From a virus: a DNA stretch of 64,000 bases. The notes under the pieces were generated by a model, which had not been told where the DNA came from, did not search any database, and saw nothing but the letters and a program-made list of their open reading frames with translations. Below are positions 21,901 to 28,845 of the stretch, in pieces. The first letter of the stretch is position 1. Every line of letters starts with the position of its first letter. The stretch is from the IMG/VR virus record IMGVR_UViG_3300028275_000006, positions 1 to 64,000 of that record, one strand, 5' to 3'. The position numbers and the translations under genes are program-made.

Positions 21901-23991
21901 GCTATTAATACCATTGATGCAAACAAGGTTAGAGTTTTCTTAAACGGCACCGAACTAGCAATTTCAAGACAATTTACTTGGAAGTCATCTAGCAATCAGT
22001 TAACAATTAAGCGTGGAGTTGCTAAAGTTGGCGATAAAATTGCATTGGTAATTTTAGAAAATGCAGAATACTACATTGACGAAGACTCAACAGGTGCTCA
22101 ATTGCGCTTAGTAGATAGTTACTCGGTTAACGATAAATTTGCAGTTACTACATTTACTAATCACGATATTTTAGATATCGAACGTAATAGTGATTATATT
22201 ACATCTGCAAGTATTGTGACTGTAGGAACTACCGACTACTATAGATTAAATCAATTATTAGCAGGACGCATCCAACTTAGAAACCCTGCGTTGGGCGCAC
22301 AGTATATTTGGTTAGCATTGAACGGAGAATTGTTAACTCCTGAAATCGATTATATCTTAGAAGATAATTTAACTTATATTCAAATTGATAGAAACAGAGT
22401 GTTAACATCTACAGATGTAATAGACCTTATTGTATTCAGTAGCGATGTAACTACTGGTAGACCTTTTGGTTATAGAATATTCAAAGATATGTTAAACAGA
22501 ACAATCTATAAGAGATTAGATTCTGAAGCATCGGCAGTATTAGCACAGCCATTAAATTATTATGATACAACTATTGTGTTAGAAGATGCCAGCGGCTTAG
22601 TTGAACCATTGCGTAGTCAGAATCAAGCAGGTATTGTTCTAATTGATAAAGAGCGTATAGAATATCTTGAAAAAGATGGAAATACATTAAAATATCTACG
22701 CAGAGGTACACTAGGAACTGGAGTTCCTGAAGTGCATCCAGTAGGAACAGCAGTACTTGATGCAAGTACAAACCAAACTGTTCCTTATAAAGATGAAACA
22801 GAAACTGTTGTTTTAGTTGCTGGCGGATACTCACAGGCATCTGAAATATATGAAAACAGTTTTGGTATCAATGTTACTTCAGTCAAGTATAATTTTAACA
22901 ATACTACAGCGTTCCCATTAGGCGGACAAGTTGTGACTGTAAAAGGAACTGGATTCAAGGAAAACGTTGAAGTTGTTATCGGTGACCCTACACTAAAAAC
23001 AACATTTGTAGCCACAGAAGTTAATTCTGCCAATGAAATAATTGTTAGCAACATCGATAGATTATTTGTAGGCAAGGAAGTTGTATTCAGCGGCGCAGTT
23101 TTTGGCGGTATTGATTCTTCTATTTCTTATTATATTTTAACTTATGGACAGGATGTAGTTACAGAAGAATATTATATTACAGTTAGCGAAACAGTAAACG
23201 GCAGTCCGGTGTCATTATCAGTAAGTACTGGCGAAATGACCGGTTCTCATATGAGAGCTAAGTGCAACACTACTTATGTAAGTAGTACTGAATTGACATT
23301 TATCAGTCAAGCAGAAGTAGTTGGTGCGTACGATTTAGTAATAGTAAATCCGTCGTTTAGTGTTGGACCAGTTACAGTGGCACAAACTAGTTACGTAGCA
23401 CCAGCGGCTATAAAATATGTACAAATCTTGTTACCGTTTAGCCCAATAGTTAATACTATTACCACAAGAAACCCAGCAGAAACTGGTGAGTGGTATAAGG
23501 AAACTGCCGAAATTAGTGTGGCAAATATTCAAGTAGGAAGAGGTTATAAGATTAAAACCATTGGTACAACAGATTACATGAGTATCGGCGCAAGTTCTAA
23601 CACAATTGGTACAGAATTTATAGCAACAGCAGTGGGTTCAGGCACAGGTACAGTATTAGACTATACAAGTATTCCTTTAGAATACTGGGAAGGTTTGGAT
23701 ATTGAAGTGTTTGTAGCAGGCCGCCGCTTGCGTAAAAATCCAACATCAGTATGGGACGAAAGTTTAGGCCCAGATAGCCCAAGTGGTGACAAACAATTAC
23801 AAGCAGAATTTGCAGTAAACAAGAATGTGGGTGCTTATGTACGTTTAACAGAGCCTCCAACAAATGGCGCAAAAGTTATTGTACAGAAGAAAGTGGGTCA
23901 AGCGTGGGTAGCACAAGGTCAGAGCCTTGTTGATGCACAAACTGACCAAGCAAAATTCGTTCGTGCAAAGACTGCGAATTTGCCTCGATAA
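9907..23991 (+). CDS. Giant baseplate structural protein (gp7 position)
   Basis: A single open frame of 4,694 codons, directly after gp6 where T4 has gp7 (1,032 residues). The N-terminus has FLPRYFRTSTNQKFLNGT and a region DWDKFVNYREYYWLPKG found in very large structural proteins of T4-like aquatic phages. Parts visible in order: several adhesion-like beta segments; FG-GAP-like propeller repeats (about 2095-2390, motif FGDSLCFNADGSYLFVGAP and a related GTSVAITKDSTFVAVGVPG); GxGY beta repeats (about 2860-2940 and 3245-3315, such as GGSGYQAAPAVEVVG); a coiled coil of about 130 residues (about 3535-3665); a segment IDKERIEYLEKDGNTLKYLR near 4240; an IPT/TIG-like domain (about 4322-4382). It may replace gp7 and other peripheral baseplate proteins. 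AAAGGAC lies before the start. Role in the baseplate is inferred from order; no enzyme motif was recognised. Confidence 0.75.
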   Translation: MAFTKDQKEPSLPIGTDTTRSAVNFLPRYFRTSTNQKFLNGTLDQLISVGNVDKINAYIGRKNSKAYVPSDNYVDEISVERSAYQLEPAIIVKDSLENVTFFSDYNDYINQLVYFNSSAVDHSKINSQEFYSWNPNIDWDKFVNYREYYWLPKGPQSIAVKGQSRSIISTYTVTTVSDVDNIAYVFSPDGLTRNPSLKLYRGQTYKFDINCPGNAIAFKTIRDMADSYIYTDGVISDTPYVEVGTITFTVPDDAPDLLYYVSANNINTSGFFKIYDIAENTFIDVEKEILGKKTYNIDGTTELSNGMKVYFIGNVTPAKYATDNWYVEGVGDKIRLIAEFDLQTPSSFALDSDIEFDTENFDTQGFDVNSNYPAEKDYITISRASRDRNHWSRYNRWFHRSVIEASATYNNQPVEIDQTARAKRPIIEFKPDLQLWNFGRQAKRSVDLVDLYTKDAFSTVEGSIGYNIDGVLLLEGMRVLFAADTDAIVNGRIFKIGFITHLGVKRITLLEETDTTPIDGETVLVTDGDNFKGKMFHYSSGAWVESQDKTAVNVAPLFDVVDVNATSFGDRTTYIGSSFIGSKVFSYQPGDTYDNILTQNISYRNIGNIGDIVFDFNLQKDSFTYQGEVELITRVLDRGYLRINDSLSDYRLVNGWVKSEFQTKQPVIRQINVQADLLNLFPIDVYAKSGMLDDLDVKVFVNNKKRTDYEIYRQNSIAYIQFTADLTVDDVVVIETMSSATKLDNIGYYKFPSNLESNPQNLSLEDLTLGQISNHLKTISENFVKFEGNIPGISNLRDLGNISGYGTQIVQHSGPLAPIMYSFTNKNVNIIKSLRYARDEYSKFKRNLIRTATTYGYDGITRTHLDLVLKEVTKDKTVESPFYLSDMVPFGVNFVYEQEVIDNSFTDYPLTFDFNLDEASSKAVMVYVNDDLLLHGRDYIFVNTSFVRILSAIQTGDILKIYQYDQTAGCCVPPTPTKLGLYPLFEPKIFVDNTYVTPTKVIQGHDGSITVAFSKPDEPNEFRDELLLELETRIYNNIKIRYNPELFNLDTLMTGYFRNADITVDELNSTLRQEFLNWTSLINDDYTKHSFFDRNEPFTYNYKSFADPQGNPLPGFWRGIYKYFYDTDRPHTHPWEMLGFSIKPKWWETTYGPAPYTKDNLLLWNDLAEGLVRAPGQLPTRNSLYARPELLKYVPVNASGELIDPLTVGLVSDFVSVFTEKEFTFGDQTPIETAWRRSSHYAFSLITALTLLRPAKMFALGFDRIRQYRDQTGQIVYKLPTGNLRFNTTNMVFPSTVKDSTRVFTSGLVNYLSDYGISKSFAILDNFKSDLTSLQVKISSKLAGFTTKEKFKLILDSRSPLNEGNVFIPQENYNIILNSSTPVTTINYSGVIIEKTTSGFVIKGYDKSIPEFKYKKALDTVSDPIINVGGISETYIDWNSNKFYSKGQIVKTDQNYFRVTVAHTSTTAFESKYFVKLPYLPIVGGRQIVIRRNFEKSVSTLHYGAELRTVQEVVDFLLGYGKYLTDAGFTFEYFNPNLKTVTDWQTSAKEFAFWTTQNWAEGSIITVSPAAEELIYRQDYAVVDSIYDPFYEYSLFKQDGVELEPSFTNSIRENNSFSLRPKNTADGLYHATLNLVQKEHVLILDDTTIFNDIIYDQVQGYRQERIKVVGYKISDWTGDFSIPGFVYDRAVVSEWTAWKDYALGETVKYKEFYYSARTNVPGTELFDDNNWYRLDGRPQSKLIPNWDYRATQFEDFYDLDTDSFDVDQQKFAQHLIGYQKRQYLENIINDDVSQYKFYQGMIQEKGTQNSLSKLFDALNYANTDSLEFFEEWAIRLGQYGASGGYEEVEYILNEEKFLINPQPIELVNAVPFGVNDFVYRITQDQVYLKPDDYTHEPFPVLASQKEYIRTAGYVNYEDVDYIISSKDEFANYNIKNLVEGTYFWLGFDNSSWNVYRFTNFAKSVKSVSEGTNLRITLNTKLPVDIEVGSYIGINNTNASLEGIKQVLDTGLNWFEITMPANLDTAAIAEINLFLNINLFKFTPQRLSSINDLNSLPVSAKKNNEIVWTDGVNNAWSVWKFAKTYTSTKITSEENYFGKVIAVDNTETVLAATSTNAVLFYSRPTSTFGWAFQDSIFPLSTETFTDTNGSFGDSLCFNADGSYLFVGAPRYGITSEPGALPTDPPIITEVDIGYVAQYTKNIYGSYEFTRVIQSATPTQFQYFGQKIQVNGNVLYIVSKGNGSSVPAAVSAYNLTTNTFLATLTLPTGISITDIDISSSNIVAISKNDESVLVVRLAGTAFTTVQEINVSDFTSLEVLETGSNFGTSVAITKDSTFVAVGVPGYSGVASNQGAVALFKLNASTYVADDFITSPLNQDSEKFGYRVRFNLDNDRLVIYSYGGSQTIETIIDSGETTFDLNVTTFIEEQEFTGSVRVYEKYDAKFLIGDELEPTAVSGINYGDAFVVARKIYINDQTSINGSFHEFSGSTKSWTKFREPEPSVNLSKIKSLFLYNTRTNSVVANLDFIDPITGKILGIAEQELTFKTYYDPAIYTVGVESVVVDLLMGWTTPHVGKLWWDLSTIKFANPLQGSIVYKANTWNNVYNDSTVDIYEWVESEYTPSEWDSLADTETGLALGISGTSKYGDLAYSIKQKYDTISKTFTNTYYFWVKNKTTVPDVTFRKTSASDVANLISNPKGQGIQYATLLGKNQFALVNCKGLITGKDVALNVRYWTVNNTENNIHAHYQLLAEGNTNKKLNKYVEQKWFDSLIGYDINGAEVPDPRLPAKLKYGILNKPRQGMFVNRLEALKQFIERVNSVLIQRAIIDDFDFTALNSKEEPPTELSGKYDIAIDSQSQIRFVGSTGFIQATAVPVVEAGKIVRVVVTNPGRGYKIAPEIIVNGAGTGVKLTAKINTIGEVTGVTVDNFGRDYLDSTTLYIRPFTILVNNDETAANKWSLYIWDSVKGDWFRSKTQIYDVTKHWDYADWYADGYSAFTKVDHLVDFSYEMSFIDIAVGDLVKIKNEKSGGWILLERINTLVTDNISLNYTTVGRQNGTIQFNSNLYKFTNSNIGFDSFTYDGDVYDDEPKEELRIILDVIKNNLLIDDLEVEYNKLFFASLRYVFSEQTFVDWAFKTSFVKSQHNLGELKQKVNYKNDNLASYEEYINEVKPYRTKVREFISNYTATDNTYTGTTDFDLPARYDTEEGKILPFDVKVNNSVITYNSSAILNAPYSDWLDHAGYRVTEIVVVDGGSGYQAAPAVEVVGVCKTKATAKAYISQGSVTKIAVETKGEGYLTTPTIVISGSVGASGVTAKATAILGEGVTRTNTIGVKFDRIIPEYQVSSITMSQTFDGTGSRTLFQLNWPIDIRTNKTAVTVSNEELLSSDFTVYNKKDTSLGYTRYIGILELSTAAEVGSSNITVTYTKDIRLLTAADRIQYYYSPITGQIGKDLGQLMSGVDYGGVEITGLGFEISSGWDGLPWFTAGWDDFDEDYTDFLVVSDGTTRSYNLPYIPADGEQINVYINGVRIDDINYDVYTSAETAYNTAAALLEVYTAEEIALQADKDAKEITVNSLTQELIDTQAVIADLQAQLEITSPSDPLYFALQTTLAENQAQETQLISDLTIAQGELDDAEALLTAKQVQVANKTLDVAAKLATLNATDEITNPDAQMQTFVGDGSTDTPIVIPAYVDVNSGDTIIFRKSTSDGSFRPNQQYLDSEISGGDFTYTTARGIRAEDINLDGDNFVTPTNSHAPEEVVTGQVVDSVAITVYHTVEDGTPIIVTRHYITTEPENEFLIGQRPNSTQAAVVKLNGLIKKQDVDYTLNYAMQKVVFPTNLPVGSEVVITSMSKNGTSILDSDSFTGDGVSVDFVTVARWDGDYSALVTVNGVPATVTTFVTDNTYSEVGNIGIRFATAPVNTAIIDYTIIGTALNTVSRVSTETVVYDGTSQVYSLTNTPANLRPFDNNVLVEYAGRILRPADTVYFDVVGTVRTYTVSTVDYAINTIDANKVRVFLNGTELAISRQFTWKSSSNQLTIKRGVAKVGDKIALVILENAEYYIDEDSTGAQLRLVDSYSVNDKFAVTTFTNHDILDIERNSDYITSASIVTVGTTDYYRLNQLLAGRIQLRNPALGAQYIWLALNGELLTPEIDYILEDNLTYIQIDRNRVLTSTDVIDLIVFSSDVTTGRPFGYRIFKDMLNRTIYKRLDSEASAVLAQPLNYYDTTIVLEDASGLVEPLRSQNQAGIVLIDKERIEYLEKDGNTLKYLRRGTLGTGVPEVHPVGTAVLDASTNQTVPYKDETETVVLVAGGYSQASEIYENSFGINVTSVKYNFNNTTAFPLGGQVVTVKGTGFKENVEVVIGDPTLKTTFVATEVNSANEIIVSNIDRLFVGKEVVFSGAVFGGIDSSISYYILTYGQDVVTEEYYITVSETVNGSPVSLSVSTGEMTGSHMRAKCNTTYVSSTELTFISQAEVVGAYDLVIVNPSFSVGPVTVAQTSYVAPAAIKYVQILLPFSPIVNTITTRNPAETGEWYKETAEISVANIQVGRGYKIKTIGTTDYMSIGASSNTIGTEFIATAVGSGTGTVLDYTSIPLEYWEGLDIEVFVAGRRLRKNPTSVWDESLGPDSPSGDKQLQAEFAVNKNVGAYVRLTEPPTNGAKVIVQKKVGQAWVAQGQSLVDAQTDQAKFVRAKTANLPR

Positions 23992-23994
23992 ATA
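23987..23994 (+). promoter_or_regulatory. Late promoter before the 204-residue gene
   Basis: GATAAATA overlapping the stop codon of the giant gene, 21 bases before the next ATG. Same sequence and spacing as the other late elements here. Confidence 0.7.
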
Positions 23995-24015
23995 TAGAAT
24001 ACAGGTGATTTTAAC

Positions 24016-24630
24016 ATGACAACAAAACCAAACGAAAATTCAGGAATCCGAGTACAAGGACATATAAAAATATTTGATCCAACTACTAAGGAAGTCTTTA
24101 TTGATAAGAAAAACGCTATTCACTACGAAAATATGAGTATAGCCCTGGCAGAAAGTCTTGCAAACGCAGGCAAAGGGTTTATATATGAGATGGTGTTTGG
24201 CAATGGCGGCACTTCGGTGGACCCAACAGGAGTTATTACATACCTTACTCCTAACAGCACAGGGTCTAATGCCAGTTTATACAACGAAACATACACTAAA
24301 GTAGTTGATGATAGAAGCACAAATAATTTAGATCCAACTAGAAATAAGATAGAAACACGTCATGTTACTGGTACAAACTACACAGACATCTTAATCACTT
24401 GTTTATTAGACTACGGCGAGCCTAGCAATCAAGACGCATTTGACAACGCCACGTACACAGACGGCGAATATGTGTTTGATGAACTAGGTTTAAGAGGTTA
24501 CGATCCTGCTGGAACAGGTCGTTTACTAACACACGTTATCTTCCACCCTGTACAAAAGAGTTTAAACCGTTTAATTCAAATAGACTACACAGTTAGAGTA
24601 CAGAGCTTAACCGGTTTTAATGAGGCTTAA
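24016..24630 (+). CDS. Virion structural protein, baseplate/fibre junction
   Basis: 204-residue protein between the giant baseplate gene and the fibre genes. It starts IRVQGHIKIFDPTTKEVFID followed by KKNAIHYENMSIALAESLA, a pattern seen in structural proteins of several large myoviruses. It ends with a beta-rich segment (LTHVIFHPVQKSLNRLIQID). No enzymatic motif. Start has AGGTG 9 bases upstream and its own late promoter. It takes the place of gp8-gp10 in T4 order but cannot be equated with any of them by sequence. A role in attaching fibres to the baseplate is an inference from position. Confidence 0.6.
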   Translation: MTTKPNENSGIRVQGHIKIFDPTTKEVFIDKKNAIHYENMSIALAESLANAGKGFIYEMVFGNGGTSVDPTGVITYLTPNSTGSNASLYNETYTKVVDDRSTNNLDPTRNKIETRHVTGTNYTDILITCLLDYGEPSNQDAFDNATYTDGEYVFDELGLRGYDPAGTGRLLTHVIFHPVQKSLNRLIQIDYTVRVQSLTGFNEA

Positions 24631-24632
24631 TT

Positions 24633-26945
24633 ATGTCATACCAAGTTAGATATACAGATTCAACAAATTTAGACAAACCAGCATTAACGGTAGAAGATAA
24701 TACCATTAATGATTCAACATCGTTACAATTTCCAGGTCGTAATGTTACTGGTTATGGCACAATTATTGCAGAAAACTTTTTACACTTATTAGAAAATTTT
24801 GCTAACGACAGCGCACCAACAAATCCAATAGAAGGACAATTATGGTACGATAATACTGCTGGTGTTAACCAACTAAAAGTGTGGGACGGTACTAGTTGGT
24901 CTAGTGCTGGCGGTTTAAAGAAAGGCAACGTTGAGCCAGAATTGGCAACTAGTTTACCAGGAGACCTATGGGTAAACACCGATACACAACAATTATACCT
25001 ATACACAGGTTCAGGTTGGATCTTAGTTGGTCCAAGATTTAGTGAAGGTGCTCGTACTGGTGCTGAACCAGAGTTTATCGAAGACACATTAAGCAACGCT
25101 CAGCCAGTGGTTTCTAACTATATTAATGGTGAGCGTGTTTGTATTATTAGTAAAACAGCGTTTACACCAAAAACTTTAATCACAGGCTTTCAAACAATCA
25201 AAGCAGGTGTTAATTTAAACTCTAACTACAATACATATTGGGGTACTGCTGAAAAGGCAGCGGCGCTGTTAGTAGGTACCACTACAGTTTCTGCATCAAA
25301 CTTCCTAAGAGGCGATGCAACTAGTAATACAACATTTCCAATCAACGTTAGAAATGCAGGCGGTATTGCAATCGGTGAAGATACTCAGTTAAATTTAGGT
25401 ATTGACGGTGCCGCAGGTGTAATTTTTCACAAAACATCTGGTAGTAACTTAGATATTCGTATGAACAACAACGGTGCTATCCGTACAGTTGTTCGTGTTG
25501 ACAGTTCAGAGCGTGTTGGTATTAATAATATTAACCCACAGACTGACTTAGATGTAGGCGGAGACTTTAACGCATCCGGTAACATTACCGCAGACGGTAG
25601 TGCTACATTTGGCGGCGGACTTACAGTAACAGGCGCATTAGATATTGCAGGTGATGTATCGTTTGGTACAGACAATACAAATACAGTAACAGTATCTGGT
25701 GTTATTTTACCAGACGTAAACTTAGGTGCAGATATTGGTACTGTAGATAAAAAGTTTCAAAGAATTTGGAGTTCACGCTTTGACGGTGAATTTTATGGAA
25801 ACGTGTTTGGTTCGTTAACTGGTAATGCCAGCGGATCGTCTACTAAACTAGCATCTCCAACAATCTTTGACTTAGACGGTGACATTACATCTAACGAAGT
25901 TGAATTTGATGGACAAACAGGTACTCCGACACTTAATACTCTAACAGCATCAGGTACAGGCACAGAAGCAACATTGACATTTGTGGCACAGACAGTTGCT
26001 CCGTATCCAACAGGATCTACTATTGTAGTATCTGGTGTTGCTCCAACAGGATATCGCGGAACTTACACAGTTACAGACGGTGGACTAGACTATGTTAAGT
26101 ATGCTAGTACACAAACTGGCCCACAAACATCGGCAGGTGCTGTTTCAAGATTTGGGTTATCAGGAAATAGAAAACGTTTTTACACACAATTAAGCGAAAC
26201 CTTTATTGCAGATAAACCAGAAGTTACAAGTATTCAAGAAGGTGATGAATTTGTTGTACAGCGTGGAGCAGAAGGTCTTAAAAAGATTACAAAACAAAGT
26301 CTGTGGACAGCAATACCTGTAACACCTTGCGGAGTAGTGCTACCATTTGCTGGTTTAGTTGCACCTACAGGATGGCTATTCTGCGACGGTTCAGAAGTAT
26401 TAATATCGAGCTACCCAGAATTGTTTGATATCATAGGATATCAGTTCGGCGACATTACTACATTATTAGGACTTGGTACTTTCAAACTTCCAGATATGCG
26501 AGGCAGAATGGCTCTTGCTATGGATAGTATGAATAATGGTATTACAGTTCCAAGCAAATTAGATCCAACACAGCAAATTAGCACAGGCGGCGGCGCCGCA
26601 AATAGAGTAACAGATGCAACTGCTGATATTGTTGGCCAAGGCGGCGGCGTTGAGAAGAAGTTAATTGACACTTCTGAAATACCAGATCACGTACACGATT
26701 TAATCGGCGACGATGAAAACAAATACTATGCGTTTAGAAACGTTCCAGGAGATCCAACTGATACTAATGCTATTAGCGGAGAAGGTTCTACTACTACAGC
26801 CCGAGGACAATACATGTCAGACTCTGGTGGCATTTTAGGATATCCAAAAACTGCTGGCGGCGAATCTATACAATCACAATTCAATGTTATGAATCCATAC
26901 TTAACATTGAACTACATTATTAATACTGGACGAAACGTACTATGA
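24633..26945 (+). CDS. Tail fibre protein with phage tail collar domain (gp12-like)
   Basis: 770 residues. N-terminal module (about 1-135) with the repeated pattern EGQLWYDNTAG, then GDLWVNTDTQQLYLYTGSGW, shared with the two following genes. The middle is beta-rich shaft. The C-terminus carries a phage tail collar domain: PFAGLVAPTGWLFCDGSEV (about 570-590), followed by LGTFKLPDMRGRMALAMD. This domain is found in T4 gp12 short tail fibres and other receptor-binding fibres. Near the end, IPDHVHDL gives His residues of the type that coordinate metal in gp12 trimers. The stop overlaps the next start by four bases. Confidence 0.8.
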   Translation: MSYQVRYTDSTNLDKPALTVEDNTINDSTSLQFPGRNVTGYGTIIAENFLHLLENFANDSAPTNPIEGQLWYDNTAGVNQLKVWDGTSWSSAGGLKKGNVEPELATSLPGDLWVNTDTQQLYLYTGSGWILVGPRFSEGARTGAEPEFIEDTLSNAQPVVSNYINGERVCIISKTAFTPKTLITGFQTIKAGVNLNSNYNTYWGTAEKAAALLVGTTTVSASNFLRGDATSNTTFPINVRNAGGIAIGEDTQLNLGIDGAAGVIFHKTSGSNLDIRMNNNGAIRTVVRVDSSERVGINNINPQTDLDVGGDFNASGNITADGSATFGGGLTVTGALDIAGDVSFGTDNTNTVTVSGVILPDVNLGADIGTVDKKFQRIWSSRFDGEFYGNVFGSLTGNASGSSTKLASPTIFDLDGDITSNEVEFDGQTGTPTLNTLTASGTGTEATLTFVAQTVAPYPTGSTIVVSGVAPTGYRGTYTVTDGGLDYVKYASTQTGPQTSAGAVSRFGLSGNRKRFYTQLSETFIADKPEVTSIQEGDEFVVQRGAEGLKKITKQSLWTAIPVTPCGVVLPFAGLVAPTGWLFCDGSEVLISSYPELFDIIGYQFGDITTLLGLGTFKLPDMRGRMALAMDSMNNGITVPSKLDPTQQISTGGGAANRVTDATADIVGQGGGVEKKLIDTSEIPDHVHDLIGDDENKYYAFRNVPGDPTDTNAISGEGSTTTARGQYMSDSGGILGYPKTAGGESIQSQFNVMNPYLTLNYIINTGRNVL

Positions 26946-28789
26946 CATATAGAATTAACAAAACTGACGGCAATCAATTAACAGATATCCCAGACGGTAC
27001 GTTTGATACCAGCACAACATCACTAACGTTAATTGGTAAAAACGTTACAGCATTTGGAGAAGCATACAATGAGAACTTGGTAAAGTTGCTAGAAAACTTT
27101 GCTAGTTCTAGCGCACCAGAATCGGCATTAAAAGGGCAGTTGTGGTACGATACTGGTAGTGGAAGATTAAATGTATATGACGGCAGCGACTTTAGAGCAG
27201 CCGGTGGTCCTATTGTTAGTAACAGAGAACCAACTAATTTAGTTGCAGGAGATTTGTGGATCAACAATGAAACTAATCAGTTATGGTTTTATGATGGCAC
27301 TGACTTAACACTTGCTGGTCCTATATACAACAATATTCAAGGTACTACAGGATTTGTAGTAGAAACAGTACTGGACAACTTTAATAGAGGCCATACAGTT
27401 GCAAAATTATATGTGGCCAGCACTTTACTAGGGTTGTTTAGTAAAGATGCATTTACACCTGCACAGCCAATTGTTGGATATGCAGAAGGAATCAAAGATA
27501 TTCAAGTTGGATTTAATGCTGGTTCGTTAACAGACATGAAATTTGATGCTATTGTGACTCGTGCTGAAAATATTTTAACAGCAGTAGGTGATTTAAAATC
27601 AGCAGAACAAATTGTCTATAACGACGAAGATCAGGTTATTGTTGGTAGTTTAACACTACAATCAGATGCAGGGTTAATCATAGGTTCTTCAGAAGACGTT
27701 GATTTAAAAGTTGATGGCGGAAAATTTACCATTGAGCACAAACTTACAGGACAAGATATTGGTATTAAAATTAAATCACCAACAGGTACTATTGAAGCCA
27801 TTACTATAGATTCAGTGAATTCAAGAGTTGGTATTTTCCAAGAAATTCCAACATCGACTATGGACATCAACGGCAATTTAAAAGTTGCAGGGGACTTATT
27901 TGTTGGAGGAGATACTGTAACATTAAACACTACAGTACTTGAAGTTGAAGATAAAAACATAGTTTTAGGTAAAACACTTAGCACACCTACAGATTCGTCA
28001 GCCGATGGCGGTGGTATTATATTACAAGGAACTACTGATAAAAGTATCTTGTATGATTTAGCAACTGTAAGTTGGAGTTCTAATCTTAATTGGAATTTAA
28101 CAACAGGAAACTCTTATAGAGTTAACAATGTTTCTGTACTGTCTAACAATACCCTGGGCGCAGGTGTGTTATATTCTAGTTTACAAACATTAGGAGCACT
28201 ACAAACTCTTAACGTTGATGATGCTACCTATATCAATAATACAACTATTAGTACCTCTGCAAATAATTTAATTTTAAATCCTGCAGATAACGTTGCAATT
28301 AGCAGTAAAAGAATTGTTGACCTAGCAGATCCTGTAGATGAACAGGATGCGGCTACTAAAAATTATACAGATGCTCGTGTGTTTGACCGCGGTCTTTCTA
28401 TGAGCATGGACGTAACTGGATTATCAAACAACCAAATTGCTACAATTTTAGATACTATTGCTCCGTATTATGATCCAATAACAGCGCCAGAAGGTGTAGC
28501 CAAAGACGGTACTAGACTTCGTTTACATGCAACTACACTATCAGCGTCTTCAGGAAATATTACATACAGTCCTACAGTGGGCGTAGAGTTCCAGACTATT
28601 TTAGTTGATAAAGCAGGCGGTTCAGAAAATCAAGCAGTTGTAAGCGACCTAGCAGTAGGACAAACTATTACTGGTCCTAGCGTGTCAATTAGCGTAGTTA
28701 GACAGGATAAATTATTTGTTATGGGCGGTGGTTTAACACCTACTCCAGGACAATGGGGATTTGAGAGCGATATCAATGCACCTTATTAA
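26942..28789 (+). CDS. Tail fibre protein, paralogue 2
   Basis: 615-residue fibre protein whose first 130 residues match the collar-domain fibre upstream (GKNVTAFGEAYNENLVKLLE; KGQLWYDTGSGRLNVYDG; GDLWINNETNQLWFYDG). The shaft contains VAGDLFVGGDTVTLNTTVLE and a DPVDEQDAATKNYTD segment typical of phage fibres. No tail collar domain is present; the C-terminus (after about residue 470) is unlike its neighbours and probably forms a different tip. Starts inside the previous stop (ATGA overlap). Role in receptor binding is inferred. Confidence 0.7.
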   Translation: MTYRINKTDGNQLTDIPDGTFDTSTTSLTLIGKNVTAFGEAYNENLVKLLENFASSSAPESALKGQLWYDTGSGRLNVYDGSDFRAAGGPIVSNREPTNLVAGDLWINNETNQLWFYDGTDLTLAGPIYNNIQGTTGFVVETVLDNFNRGHTVAKLYVASTLLGLFSKDAFTPAQPIVGYAEGIKDIQVGFNAGSLTDMKFDAIVTRAENILTAVGDLKSAEQIVYNDEDQVIVGSLTLQSDAGLIIGSSEDVDLKVDGGKFTIEHKLTGQDIGIKIKSPTGTIEAITIDSVNSRVGIFQEIPTSTMDINGNLKVAGDLFVGGDTVTLNTTVLEVEDKNIVLGKTLSTPTDSSADGGGIILQGTTDKSILYDLATVSWSSNLNWNLTTGNSYRVNNVSVLSNNTLGAGVLYSSLQTLGALQTLNVDDATYINNTTISTSANNLILNPADNVAISSKRIVDLADPVDEQDAATKNYTDARVFDRGLSMSMDVTGLSNNQIATILDTIAPYYDPITAPEGVAKDGTRLRLHATTLSASSGNITYSPTVGVEFQTILVDKAGGSENQAVVSDLAVGQTITGPSVSISVVRQDKLFVMGGGLTPTPGQWGFESDINAPY

Positions 28790-28815
28790 GCACAGACTTC
28801 AAATAAGCAGGCAGC

Positions 28816-28823
28816 GATAAATA
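28816..28823 (+). promoter_or_regulatory. Late promoter of the third fibre gene
   Basis: GATAAATA in the 56-base gap between fibre genes 2 and 3, 22 bases before the start, followed by AGGGG. Confidence 0.75.
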
Positions 28824-28845
28824 ACATATATTAGGGGTTATAAGA

